Assembly (NCBI RefSeq): GCF_963169125.1
Contig: NC_084802.1
Span: forward strand, 111,914,903 to 111,978,902
Source: Humulus lupulus
Taxonomy: Eukaryota; Streptophyta; Magnoliopsida; Rosales; Cannabaceae
Direction of reading: 5' to 3'
Length of the DNA: 64,000 nt
Shown: positions 34,035-44,915 of the stretch, in pieces
How the letters are laid out: every line of letters starts with the position of its first letter
How positions within the stretch are numbered: position 1 is the stretch's first letter
Translations under genes and position numbers: made by a program
The notes under the pieces: generated by a model
Told to the model about the DNA's origin: nothing
The model's database searches: none
What the model saw: the letters and a program-made list of their open reading frames with translations, nothing else

Positions 34035-36172
34035 CAATAAGCAAGACACCACTAAAGTTTTGGAATGGTAACAAACCAAGTTTGCGTTTGAGGTTGTCCC
34101 ACTCATGTTCTTAGACATAGGTCAGAAAATTGACTCGAAGTCTGAAGTGTGTATTTTCGTGGCCTATGCTCTAGAGACACGAGGTGGTTATTTTTATAGT
34201 AAGAAGCACCAAAAGGTATTTTTGTCAACAAATGCAACCTTCCTTGAGCATGCCTATATGGAAAACTATAGACCTCGAAGCAATGTAGTTTTGGAGGAAC
34301 TCACTGCTGATCAAATTGCATCATCATCATCACCATCATTAAGGGATAAATGACGAACCATATAAACCACAGTTCTTGAAAAGGAAACCCCAGTGCAACA
34401 TCGTAGTGGGAGGGTTGTGAGACAACCTGTTCGATACGAACACAAAGTGCACATCCTTGTGTCTAACACAGACAAAGATGATACATTGACCTACAAAGGG
34501 GCAATGGAAGACCCTTAAAAGAAGAAATGTCAAGAAGCAATGAACTAAGAGATGGAATCGATGTATTCTAATTCTTTTTGGGATCTTGTAGACCCACTTG
34601 AAGAAATCAGGCCCATTGGGTGCAAATGAATCTTAAAGAATAAAAGAGGTGCCGATGGGAAAGTAGAGACTTTCAAGGAAAGGCTTGTAGCCAAAGGCTA
34701 TACACATAGAGAGGATGTCAATTATGAAGAGACATTTTCTGCTATAGCCATGCTAAAATCCATACGCATTATTTTATCCATAGCAGCAACTTATGACAAT
34801 CCATACACAAATAGAAGGTGTCGATTATGAAGAGACTTTTTCACCTATAGCCATGCTAAAATCCATACACATTATTTTATACATAGCAACCACTTAAGAC
34901 AATGAAATATGGTTGATGGACGTCAAGACAGCTTTTCAAAATGGCTCTTTCGATGAAAGTGTCTATATGGTACAACCAGAAGGGTTTGTGCATAAAGGGG
35001 AAGATCATAAAATATGAAAGTTGCTGAAATCCATTTATGGATCAAAGAAAGCATCTAGATCTTGGAACATTACCTTTGATGAGACAATTAAAACATACGG
35101 CTTCGAGCAAAATGTTAACGGGGCATGTGCATATAAATATATCGAAGGGAAAGTAGTGGTTTTCTTAGTTCTTTATGTGGATGATATTCTACTCTTTAGC
35201 CATGACGTAGAGACACTATCAAACATAAAGAAGTGATTAGCTGAAAAGTTCCAGATGGAGAATTTGAGCGAAGCGAGCTATGTTCTTGGAATCCAATTTC
35301 TACGGGATATGTAGAACAAGCTCCTAGTACTTTCTCAAGTAAATTATATAGATAAAGTGTTGGAAAGGTTCTCTATGGAGAATTCCAACAAAGGTTAGTT
35401 ACCGACCATACATGGAATTACTCTTTCCAAATGGCAGTGTCCAAAGACACCTGAAGAAGAAGAGGACATGAGAAAGTATCCCTATGCTTCAACAGTTGGG
35501 AGTCTGATGTATACTATGTTGTGTACATGGCCTGACATATTCTAGGAAGTGGGTATTGTCCATCATTATTAATGAAATACTGGTTTAGAACACAAGATTG
35601 CAGTAAATAACATACTCAAGTATCTCCAGAGAATGAGATATTATATGCTTGTTTATTCAAGGGATGAATTAAACCCTACTGAATGTACTGATTCTAATTT
35701 TTAATCAGACAAAGACACTCGTAAATTGACATCTGGGTCAGTTTAACTTTTGGAGGAGGAGCTATAGTCTGGAAAAGTATTAAACAATTCAGTATTTCAG
35801 ATTCAACCATGGAAGCCGAGTATATAGCAACTTGCGAAGCAGCTAAGGAAGCGATTTGGCTCAGAAAGTTCTACACTGATCTGGACGTAATTCTAGATAT
35901 AGATAAGTCACTAATCATGTACTGTGAAAATAGTGGAGCAGTGCTAATTCAGAGGAATCAAGAAGCAACAAGAGAGGAAAGCATATAAAAAGGAAATACC
36001 ATCTGGATTGAGAAATCGTGCATAGAGGTGATGTGACAGTTTTGAAGATAGCGCTGGAACAAAACCTGGTAGATTCGTTTACCAAGACACTTCCTCCAAA
36101 GACTTTTATGGGTCATGTATGAAACAAGGGATTCAAAAGACGCATCACTTGCTTTAAGGGCAAGTGGGATAT
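34035..36172 (+). pseudogene. Copia pol: integrase end, reverse transcriptase, RNase H
   Basis: The integrase C-terminus starts near 34035 (KTPLKFWNGNKPSLR) and is open at 34105-34353. RT covers about 34560-35560, with VYMVQPEGFVHKG and the catalytic VLYVDDILLFSHD near 35170. RNase H follows to about 36100. Many stops are present. A 103-bp tandem duplication breaks RT near 34714-34919. The end GGGCAAGTGGGATAT (36159-36172) is a typical copia polypurine tract directly before the LTR. The lineage differs from the SIRE-like copia; I do not assign it. Confidence 0.82.
34714..34919 (+). repeat. 103-bp tandem duplication inside copia RT
   Basis: The segment reading (A/G)(A/G)TGTC(A/G)ATTATGAAGAGAC begins at 34714 and again at 34817. 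Both copies continue through CTATAGCCATGCTAAAATCC. The copies differ at about ten sites, so the duplication is not recent. The period of 103 is not a multiple of three. Confidence 0.85.
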
Positions 36173-38121
36173 TGTTAGGGTTGGTGCCCTAAAAGCATGT
36201 GTAAAGATAATTTTATTCAATTAATTAAAAGTACAATTTTATTATATTTTACTGTCATAATTATTGTTTGAATAATTTAAACATAAATATCAGAAAATTC
36301 CATATACATTTATGAGAATATGATCTTGTAAGTGTACGAGAGAACTAAGATCATATATAATCAATGGGTTCTAATACGATTTACTAAGCATATATATGGA
36401 TGCAAGTAATTTAGATTCGAATTACTGATGTTGATAGACATCTTAGTAAAGGTACTTTACATAATAAAGATTATATATGAAATGACTGATATGAATTAAT
36501 TTATTTATATAAACTTACCGTTCGCCATAAAGATTTAATTCATATCTTAAATGTTGATCATTTTTAGATCAGTCTAAATCCTGAGTGGTAATGATCTCCT
36601 GTTCATATCTATTGGGTCTTTTGATTCGTTCCATAAGGTCTCTTAATATAATGAATGGGGCTAGTGACTTTTGTTATGGAGATTCAATAACTTGAATGGA
36701 TGGGAACATGATTTTACAATAATGAAATCCAAGCATTCTAACAGGTAGAATATTGGTTCTCTTAAGGGTTAATTCTAGAATTGAATAATTATTGAGCTCA
36801 AATCTATAATATGATTATAGGTTAAATATTCACTAGTGAATTAATAGTACATAAGGAACCAAAGGTAATTAGAAGGGTAAAACGGTAAACTTTGACCAAC
36901 TCTAATTAGCGAACCAATAATTGGAGAACCAAACGACATGTATTGATTATATCAATGGACTGCAAGAAATAACACTATAAATGTAATTCTATAATTACTA
37001 AGAGTGCAATTTCTTATTTATAGTGGAGTAATAATGGAATAAATTAATAAAATTATTTAATTAAAGAGTTTAATTATAGGTCCATGGTCCCCGAGTCGCC
37101 TCTATTCTGTACTGTCAAGGGTAAAGTTGTCATAGGCAAGATTAATAGAGAATAAGATTAAACAGAAAGGAATTAATTTTTCAAGGCTAACTGATAATTA
37201 TGAGTTAATTATGTGTAATTAATTAATTAATTGACTAATTAGTTTTTAATTGAAAAATATTATATTAGTTGAAATTAGTATTAATCATATTTGGATTAAT
37301 ATTAAGAGAGAGTTTTTAATATTATCTTAGCATAAGATAGTTATTCAAATCTGAAAATATATGATAAGTTTACTTATGAATAAGCTGATATTTGTTTTTA
37401 AATAATATTTATATTATTTTAAGTGAATAAATATATTATCTTATTTTAATTGAATAAATAAATGAGAAAATTACGGAGTACCATAGGGTGCTACACACAT
37501 AGTGAGTGGCACCCAACATGGTGGTAACCACATGCCTCGGATTTGAATTTGAATTGTTTAAATTAAATCTGTTAAAATACAATGAATTTTTTTAATTGTT
37601 TAATTTTTTTTCTAATTTAATTAAAATAATAATTAAATAAAATATCTTGACTAATTAGATTTTGAAGTGGAGATATAAATATTTTTATTATATTTAGGAT
37701 TTCATAATAGAGACATATCTTTTGATTAAGAAATTTCTATGCCTGAAATTTGTGAAAAACTTTCTAAGCCTTCTCTCTTCTAAACACTCTCTAGATCTCA
37801 TGTGTTGAGAAATTCTAGAGATCCTAATTCAAACCTTTTGTGCATCATATTTTCCCACACATGTCCTTGTGTGTTTGAGGATCAATTTGGAAGACTACAG
37901 TGTGAGTCTAAATCAGTTCGTGAAACATCGATTGGATGATCATTTGAATATACGAAAAGATAGCGAAGATTCTTGATAGACATGAAGAGGTATTTTTCTA
38001 TCTTCTATTTGTATTGATTTAAAGTTAGATATATTTATTGATCCTTTTTGGTATTATTATTTTTAAAATCACCCCACCCCCTCCTTCGATGTAACTTTGA
38101 TTTTCTATTTTAATACCAACA
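36173..38121 (+). repeat. Copia LTR between pol and gag
   Basis: 1949 bp starting TGTTAGGGTTGGTGCCC and ending AATACCAACA. It is preceded by a polypurine tract, so it is the 3' LTR of the pol on its left. What follows is not a primer site but the inside of a copia gag. The flanks GATAT and ATTAG do not match. The LTR is AT-rich with TAATTAAT repeats near 37200-37230. Confidence 0.85.
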
Positions 38122-39240
38122 ATTAGGTCCACCCAAGGACAATGATACTCAAGAAGTCATCAAGGAGAGGTAGAAATGCAAAGAAGATGAACTCATATGT
38201 CGTGGCCATATCCTCAATCCTTTTTTGGATCGTCTCTATGATCTCTACGCCAACACCACAACAGAAAAGGAAATCTAGGATGCACTTGAGATAAAATAGA
38301 AATCTGATGAAGAAGGTACTAAGAAATTTCTTATAACTCAGTACATGGAATTTAAATTCTTTGATGAAAAAGCCTTACTTCCTCAAGTGCATGAATTGCA
38401 AGTAATTTTGAACAAGTTGTCTACAGTAAATATAACATTGTCGGAGCCCTTTTTAGTGAGTGCTATAATAGCCAAGTTGCCTCCATCATAAAGGGGTTGT
38501 AGGAAGAAGATACTCTGTAAGAATGAGGAGATATCTTTGGAGGAATTCCTAAAGCATCTAAAGATTGAAGAAGATTCTCGTTCTAGAGACAAGTGTGTGG
38601 AAGAGTCCAATGGAGGGACATCCAAGGCTAATGCAATAGAGAAACTCTTTCAATCAAAAGGGAAAGATTACAAGAAGCCCAAATTGAAGAAGTATAACCA
38701 CCTAGGCCCAAGGAAGAATGAAGGGCAATTCAAGGGTACCGAAGGCCCTTGTTTTGTTTGTGGCAAGAGTAGTCACTTGGTAGGGAATGCAAATTAAAAA
38801 AATCTACCAATTTTTTATTCAATTTCAACACAACCGAAGAGGAGTTGGTTGGAACCTTAAGTAAGGTGAATGCCATCCAAGGGACAGTGAAAAGATGGTG
38901 GTATGACATTTGTGTCACCATTGATGTAACTAATGATATAGGAATCTTCAAAACCTTTGAAGAGACCAAAGATGGCCATGAAATCCAAATAGGGAATGAG
39001 CATAGATCCAAAGTGATGGGCAAAGTTAATGTGGATCTCTTCTTCACATCCAGAAAGAAAGTTCTTCTTACAAATGTTTTTTATGTATCGGATATAAGTA
39101 GAAATCTTGTAAGTGGAAACTTGTTGAGCAAAAAAAGGCATCAAAGCGGTGTTTGAGTCTGGTAAGCTCATTTTATCATAGGGAAATTACTTTGTGGGAA
39201 AAAGGTATGTTTGTGGTGGTATGATTAATTTGTGTACTCA
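38122..39240 (+). pseudogene. Copia gag and protease start
   Basis: Gag lacks its N-terminus. It contains GTKKFLITQYMEFKFFDEKA, SLEEFLKHLKIEEDSRSRDK and a knuckle CFVCGKSSHLVGNAN in which the last cysteine is lost. The pre-integrase/protease part follows from about 38840 (WWYDICVTI, KVLLTNVFYVSDISRNLVSG). Stops and at least two frameshifts occur. The sequence is cut at about 39240, where T2 begins. It probably belongs to the same family as the pol at 34035. Confidence 0.8.
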
Positions 39241-39244
39241 AGGT

Positions 39245-39571
39245 TTCCCAGGAGGATATTTCCAAAGCCATGGGCAAAGCTTCTTCAGCTATGAAGGACG
39301 CAACCAGGAGCGTCCCCAACAAGCCAAAGCTGAGGTGGAGTCTCTACAAAAAAAAGTGGAGACTCTCAATAAGGAGGCTAATGATCTTATCGAACACACC
39401 CTCTACGTGGCTCGACTTTACAACTGGGACTTGGACCTCACGTTCACTAGAGAGGCTAACATGAGAAGCGCCTTCGGGCCACGGACGCTGCCACTGCTGA
39501 TGTCGCTAGAGAAGTTGGTCGAGTTCTTGAGGGTGATCCTATTATCGACCTTGTCCAAGAGGTTATTCTAG
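39245..39571 (+). pseudogene. Antisense extra ORF of T2, last-exon fragment
   Basis: This frame is antisense to T2 gag-pol. It is a coiled coil (AEVESLQKKVETLNKEANDL) followed by ARLYNWDLDLTF and a Leu-rich tail, comparable to the last exons in T1 and T3. The upstream exons and the gypsy-type domain are lost at the junction with copia gag. Confidence 0.55.
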
Positions 39572-39880
39572 GGGTGAAATAGATTTTCCTCTCCATTATT
39601 CAATATGTTTTTTGTAAATAGGCCTTTGAGCCACTCTTTATTGGGGTATAGACAAATATAATGCTTGGCCCCCTGAGTAACATTGTAAATACTCTATTTA
39701 ATTGACTTTTTTGCTCTATTTACTTGCCTTCTTTGCCTTTTTCTTACAAGTTTTACATACATCGTTTAGTAATAATCAAAATTGAACTTAAAAAATGTAC
39801 AAGTTTTCTTAAATACTTTATGTAATGTAGCATCACGAAAAAATAGATTTAATTCACCCTGCTTTATCCACTATATGTGG
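39572..39880. other. Non-coding spacer of T2
   Basis: AT-rich sequence between the extra-gene fragment and the tandem repeats. No gene is seen. Confidence 0.4.
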
Positions 39881-39884
39881 CCCA

Positions 39885-40030
39885 AAGTCTAGGTGACTAG
39901 GGGCTTTTGTGTTCAAGTTTAGGTGACTTGGCTCTTGTGCCTAGGTCTAGCGGACTCGGGTTTTGTGTGCCCAATTTTAGGCAACTTGGGACTTGTTCCC
40001 AAGTTTAGGCGACTTGGGGCTTGAAAGCCT
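39885..40030. repeat. Short degenerate tandem repeat, about 31-33 bp period
   Basis: Five imperfect copies of a phrase close to TTTAGGCGACTTGGGGCTT. They lie 5' of the 89-bp repeats on the plus strand. Confidence 0.7.
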
Positions 40031-40119
40031 TTTACGATTTTGGTTCTCGAGAACTCAATATTGCTTCGCGGGTCCTGGGGAAGTGAATTGGGTTATTGGT
40101 CTTAAATTTTTTTTTTCAT

Positions 40120-40475
40120 TTGTTCTTGTAAGCCTTGTGACACTAGGTTTACTCTAAGGTGCCCCATATAGGCTCCTCTAACTGAGTTCTCTAGGTCATG
40201 CTTCTTGGGAACTCTTGCAAGCATTACGACACTAGGTTTGCTCTAAGGCACCCCTTGTAGGCTGCTCAAACTGAGTTCCCTAGGTTATGCTTCTCAAGAA
40301 CTCTCGTAAGCTTTATGACACTAGGTTTACTCTAAGGCGCCTCATATAGGCTCGTCAAACTGAGTTCCCTAGGTCATGCTTCTCGGGAACTTTGGCAAGC
40401 TTTATGACACTACGTTTACTCTAAGGTACCCCATTCAGGCTCCTGAAATTGAGTTTCGTAGGTAATGCTTCACAA
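40120..40475. repeat. 89-bp tandem repeat, four copies
   Basis: The phrase GACACTAGGTTTACTCTAAG recurs at 40139, 40228, 40317 and 40406 with a constant 89-bp period. Each unit also carries CTGAGTTCCCTAGGTCATGC. It lies in the 3' non-coding part of T2, the same place as the 64-bp repeat in T3. Confidence 0.9.
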
Positions 40476-40680
40476 GCGGCTATCCTCATAGGGTGAATAT
40501 CCCACTTGTCCAAGCCAGCGAGCGAGTACATCCTTGAATAGGTAAACATAAATAAAAAATTTAAAATAGAATCAAATTCTATGAATTTTATCTCTCATGT
40601 TTTGTATACACGATTTTCATTAAGTGCCCTAGGCTACATATGAGTTGTAAAATTAGAAAATACATAAACTACTTGCATAA

Positions 40681-41640
40681 CTAGTAATACCAGCGAAGGT
40701 GCTCAGAATTCCAGGCATAGGGTATCGACTCCCCGTTTAGTTGGGCCAACTTGTATGTCCCGGGACATATGGTGCTCTCGACTTTATATGGACCTTCCCA
40801 GTTATGGCCCAACACTCTAGCACTTGGATCTTGTGTTGCCAGGAAAACTCTTTGCAACACCAAGTCCTCAATCTCAAACTTCCTGCCCTTTACTATAGAA
40901 TTGAAATACTTTGGAACCTTCTATTGCTAGGACGCTAATCGGAGCTTTGAAGCTTCTCGAAGCTCTTCAACAAGGTCCAGCGATTCTTGAAGTAAAGTGT
41001 GATTGGTGGTCAGGTCATACATCGTTCATCAGTGCGTTGAGATGGACCACTCAACTAGGAGCATGCCTTTATACCCGTAGGCCATGGAGAATGGAAAATG
41101 GTCGGTGGAGGTCCAAGTAGTGGTACTGTAACTCCATAGTACTTTAGGCAACTCTTCGGGCCAAGAGTCTTTTGCCTGCTCCGGCATTTTCTTTAAAGTG
41201 GCCTTAAGCGTCTTGTTGACTGCTTCCACTAGCCCATTTCTCGGAGGATGGGCTATGTAGGAGAAACTCTTGATGACTCCATGCCTTTCACAAAAATCAG
41301 TGAATAGATTACTGTCGAATTGTAGGTCGTTGTCAGAGACTATCTTCCTCGAGAGCCCGTGGCGGCAAATGATGCTCTTTATGACAAAGTCCAATGCCTT
41401 CTTGGAGGTGATTGGAGCTATAGGTTCGACCTCAACCCACTTCGTGAAGTAGTCAATTGCCACAATCACGTACTTTACTCCTCCCTCTCCCGTAAGGAAC
41501 CTATTAGTCAATGCCTCTAACTGCGAAGGGCCAATGACTTGTCATTTGAGTGAGCTCATTTGGAGGAGCTCGAGGGATGTTAACGTATTGCTAGCATTTG
41601 TCGCATTTCTTGACATAATCCATTGAATTGCCATTCATCG
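40681..41640 (-). pseudogene. T2 integrase
   Basis: The catalytic core at 41511-41029 is open and keeps all three acidic residues in context: VAIDYFTKWVEVEPI, IVSDNDLQFDSNLF and LVEAVNKTLK. The C-terminal segment at 40863-40681 (LGHNWEGPYKV, then ending RWYY) is in another frame. The zinc-binding N-terminus at about 41760-41600 is decayed. Confidence 0.85.
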
Positions 41641-42227
41641 TGGGCCAGAAATACCCTTGTCTTGGTATCTTTTTGACAAGGCTTTGCCCCCAGCGTGGTC
41701 ACCGCAAAAGCCCCCATGCACTTCTCGGAGGATGAGGTTGGCTTACTACTTCGACACACATCGGAGTAGCAGTAGCAGATATCCTTGCCTACATAACGTG
41801 TTGTCCATGATCACAGACTGAGGATCTAGATAAAGTAGCTTTCGAGCCACTTTCTTATCCTGCGGCAATTCTCCAAACACAAGGTATTTCGTTATTGGCT
41901 CCATCCAACTGTCGAGAGCTAGACCATTTCCACTTCCTCGGGTGCTACGATGCTTGGAGAAGACAAGTAGTCAATTGGGACCACATTGAGCATCTCTAAG
42001 TCCTTGGTGGGAACTAGCTTGGATAGAGCATCAGTGTTGGAGTTTTTTCCTGTGGAACTTGTCAGATGGTAAATATCTTGAAGGTGTGTAGAATTTCTTG
42101 GTTCCTAGCTAAGAAAGCAACCATCTTGGTTCCTCAAGCTTGGTACTCTCTGAAGACTTGGTTCACAACCAGCTGAAAATCGATGTATATCTCAAGTCCC
42201 TCAGATTTAAGCTTTAGGGCAACTCAC
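41641..42227 (-). pseudogene. T2 second RNase H, C-terminal part, and linker
   Basis: From the left edge of the protease linker the frame jumps into LEIYIDFQLVVNQVFREYQA, the C-terminal half of the Tat second RNase H, then NTDALSKLVPTKDLEMLNVV. The RT, first RNase H and start of the second are deleted. A phrase ATGTATATCTCAAGTCCC occurs at about 42183 and again at about 42236, on either side of the deletion point. Confidence 0.7.
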
Positions 42228-43072
42228 TTAAATCAATGTATATCTCAAGTCCCTTAGATGTATAACTTCTTCATTTTCCTCCATGGTCTCGATTTCCCAA
42301 TCATCTCCAACCCTGGGGTCTAAATCATTGGACTCCCCCTCCTTGAGAACAGTTGGGACCTCCATCTCCTCTAGAGGAGGCTGCTCGGGAGTTGCTGCCT
42401 CAATCACCATCACCAGATGCTTAAGTGACACATTGTATCACTGACGGGCCTCTTTCTAGTCCCCGTGAACTGTGCCAATCCCCAAGTCCATAGGGAATTG
42501 CATGCACAAATGGCGAATGGAGGTGGCTACTCCAAACTCCACCAGAGCCAGACGACCCAATATGGCATTATAATTGGAGCAATCTACCACTACGAAGGTG
42601 CAATACTTGAAGCCATGTTGAGGTACCTCTCCAAGTGTCAATTGCAACATGATCTATCCCATACGAATCAATCCTTCACCTAAGAAACCATATAGTGTTT
42701 AGGTGCACGGGGACAAATCACTTGTCATCAGTCCGATTTTCTTGAAAGCTGACTTGAACAGGATGTTCACTGAACTCCCATGGTCAACCAGGATCCGTGC
42801 TACCATATTTTTGGAGATTTTACTCTCAATTACCAATGGATCATGGTTGGGGAAGTGCAATCTCTGAGCATCATCTTCGGAGAAAGTAATTATCTAGTCT
42901 ATCATTCGGGGCATCTGTGCTGAGACCTGGACTAGTGGACACACTTCATCATCATGATTGATGGCCCGCACATACTTGTTCTACGAACTCCTCAATGTGC
43001 CCCCCAGGTGGAGTCATCCTGAAATGGTCCCTACTAGTCCATTGACCAGAGGAGGTCATTGGGCCATGGGAT
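42228..43072 (-). pseudogene. T2 protease region
   Basis: The C-terminal part of protease at 42650-42456 has FKYCTFVVVDCSNYNAILGR and FGVATSIRHLCMQFP, nearly matching T5 at 62020-62150. The acidic linker at 42431-42228 follows. The active-site region lies toward 43000-42750 in decayed form. Confidence 0.75.
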
Positions 43073-44915
43073 TGTTGAGGTTTTATGCCCTAATTAAAAC
43101 TCAAATTCTTTGTAATCTCATTTTATTATCAATAAAAGAATAGAAATCATTTTTTGACTTGGTTAATCACTTTGCTCACATGTTTTATTTTCATGATTAT
43201 TTGTTTAATATAAACTTCTATTAAATCCCGAGCATATAGCTAATCTTATTTATAGTGACGTAATCACAGTGGAATATAAATATGATTATATGTTCAAAAT
43301 AAGTTAGTCCTAAGATTAGTCAGTTCCCAGGATTTACACTGACTTGCCAATCTACGATATGATCTACTTACACATTACAGTGCTATGTTCTTTCCAGAAC
43401 ATTAGCAAAGTAGATAAGATCGGATGTATTTGTTACATCGGACAGGACCGATATTGACAATTGATAAGATAAGTAAACATACCGTTATTATCTATTCTAG
43501 TCATATCATATAGTTGACCATAGGTCAATTCAATCTCAATTCTGAGTGGTTAGTATTATAACTGATTGTATTATTTAAGTTCTTTGACTTGTCTGTTACT
43601 AGCTTACCCTACGGACTAGCCCATACTTACATCTTGGGAACTCGGTAGTATAATTGAGTGGGAGTGTTAATCATAGATATGAACATCTATAGCTTCTGAT
43701 GAAGAAGTGAAACGATGGTTTCCTTTTAGTTTGGTTCAAGGTGATAAATGATAGAGATCTCATTTCAGTAATTAAATTAGTTTACTGAAATATCATTTAC
43801 AAGGAACTAAGTGTATTAAGGATAAAATACAATGAGGGGTAAAACGATATTTTAGTCTTATCTCATTGTAGACCATCCATAGAGGATTGAGTGAAAATTA
43901 TGGTTGTAACAATGACTAATTAATAGCATATCTATATTTGTTATAAAGCGTTCTATGAATTCAAGAGTGCAATTCCGAGTCTATAGTTGAGTCACGAGGA
44001 ATTAATAAGTTACTAAATTTATTTGTTTGATTTATGATAACTTATTGGAGCTTGTTGTCATAGGCCCATGGTCCCCATTGTACCTTGGATAAAATCATCT
44101 AGATAGTCTCAAATAAATGATTTAATTATCAAAGCTGACCAGGTCAATTTAGGATAGTTTCACAGAGTTGTGTAATTTCGAGAAGAAAAGAGAAATTATG
44201 GCAAATTTATTAATTAAGATAAATTGGTATCTAAATTAATAAATAAGTTTAATCAAGGTTCAAATTATAAATAATTAATTTGATAAAGGATTTAAATAAT
44301 TATTTAATTAATTAAATCGATAGAAAATAATACAAGCCTTGATTTTAAGTCCAATGGGCTTATAATCAAATGGGAAATTTCACGGGCCTAAAGCCCATGA
44401 TAATTTCAACCTAGGGCTTCAAAATGGCTATTATTTTATTGATTTTTTAATTAAATTAAATGGCCTAATTGAGTCTATAAAAGGAGTGCTTAGAGAGAAG
44501 TCGAAACATAAGTTTGATAAGTCACAAGTCAGATTTTCTGATAGTTTTAGATTCTCTCTAAACACAAGTCCTTTTCTAAGCCACTTTGTTATTTTCTCTT
44601 CTTCTCTCTATATCTATCTCATGTGTTGAGAATTTCCCATACTAGTCTAGGCGGTTCTAAGGATACATTGGAAGATTGTGAAGAAAATAGAAGATCGGTT
44701 CAGTTTCTTGATAATACTCTGCGACAGAGAGGATACAAGAGTTAGAGAAACTGAAGGAATGACTCTTTAATTCCGATGTGTATACTGTAAGTATTCTATT
44801 CTTTGTTTCTCTTGAATTCAATTTTAGAAACATGTTTTAGGCTATCTCGTATTAATTTGTTTAATATTAGATATACATGAAAATAAATAAAGATCTTGTA
44901 TAAGCTAATCCAACA
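43073..44915 (+). repeat. Solo copia LTR inside T2
   Basis: 1843 bp starting TGTTGAGGTTTTATGCCC and ending AATCCAACA, flanked by perfect GGGAT duplications (43068-43072 and 44916-44920). A TATA box CTATAAAAG lies near 44475. It is homologous to the truncated LTR that ends near 51545 (minus strand). Confidence 0.93.

Noticed and set aside
34315..34345. Poly-His coding stretch (CATCATCATCACC)
   Set aside because: It is a short trinucleotide run in the copia integrase-RT linker and differs by frame; not a functional tag or metal site.
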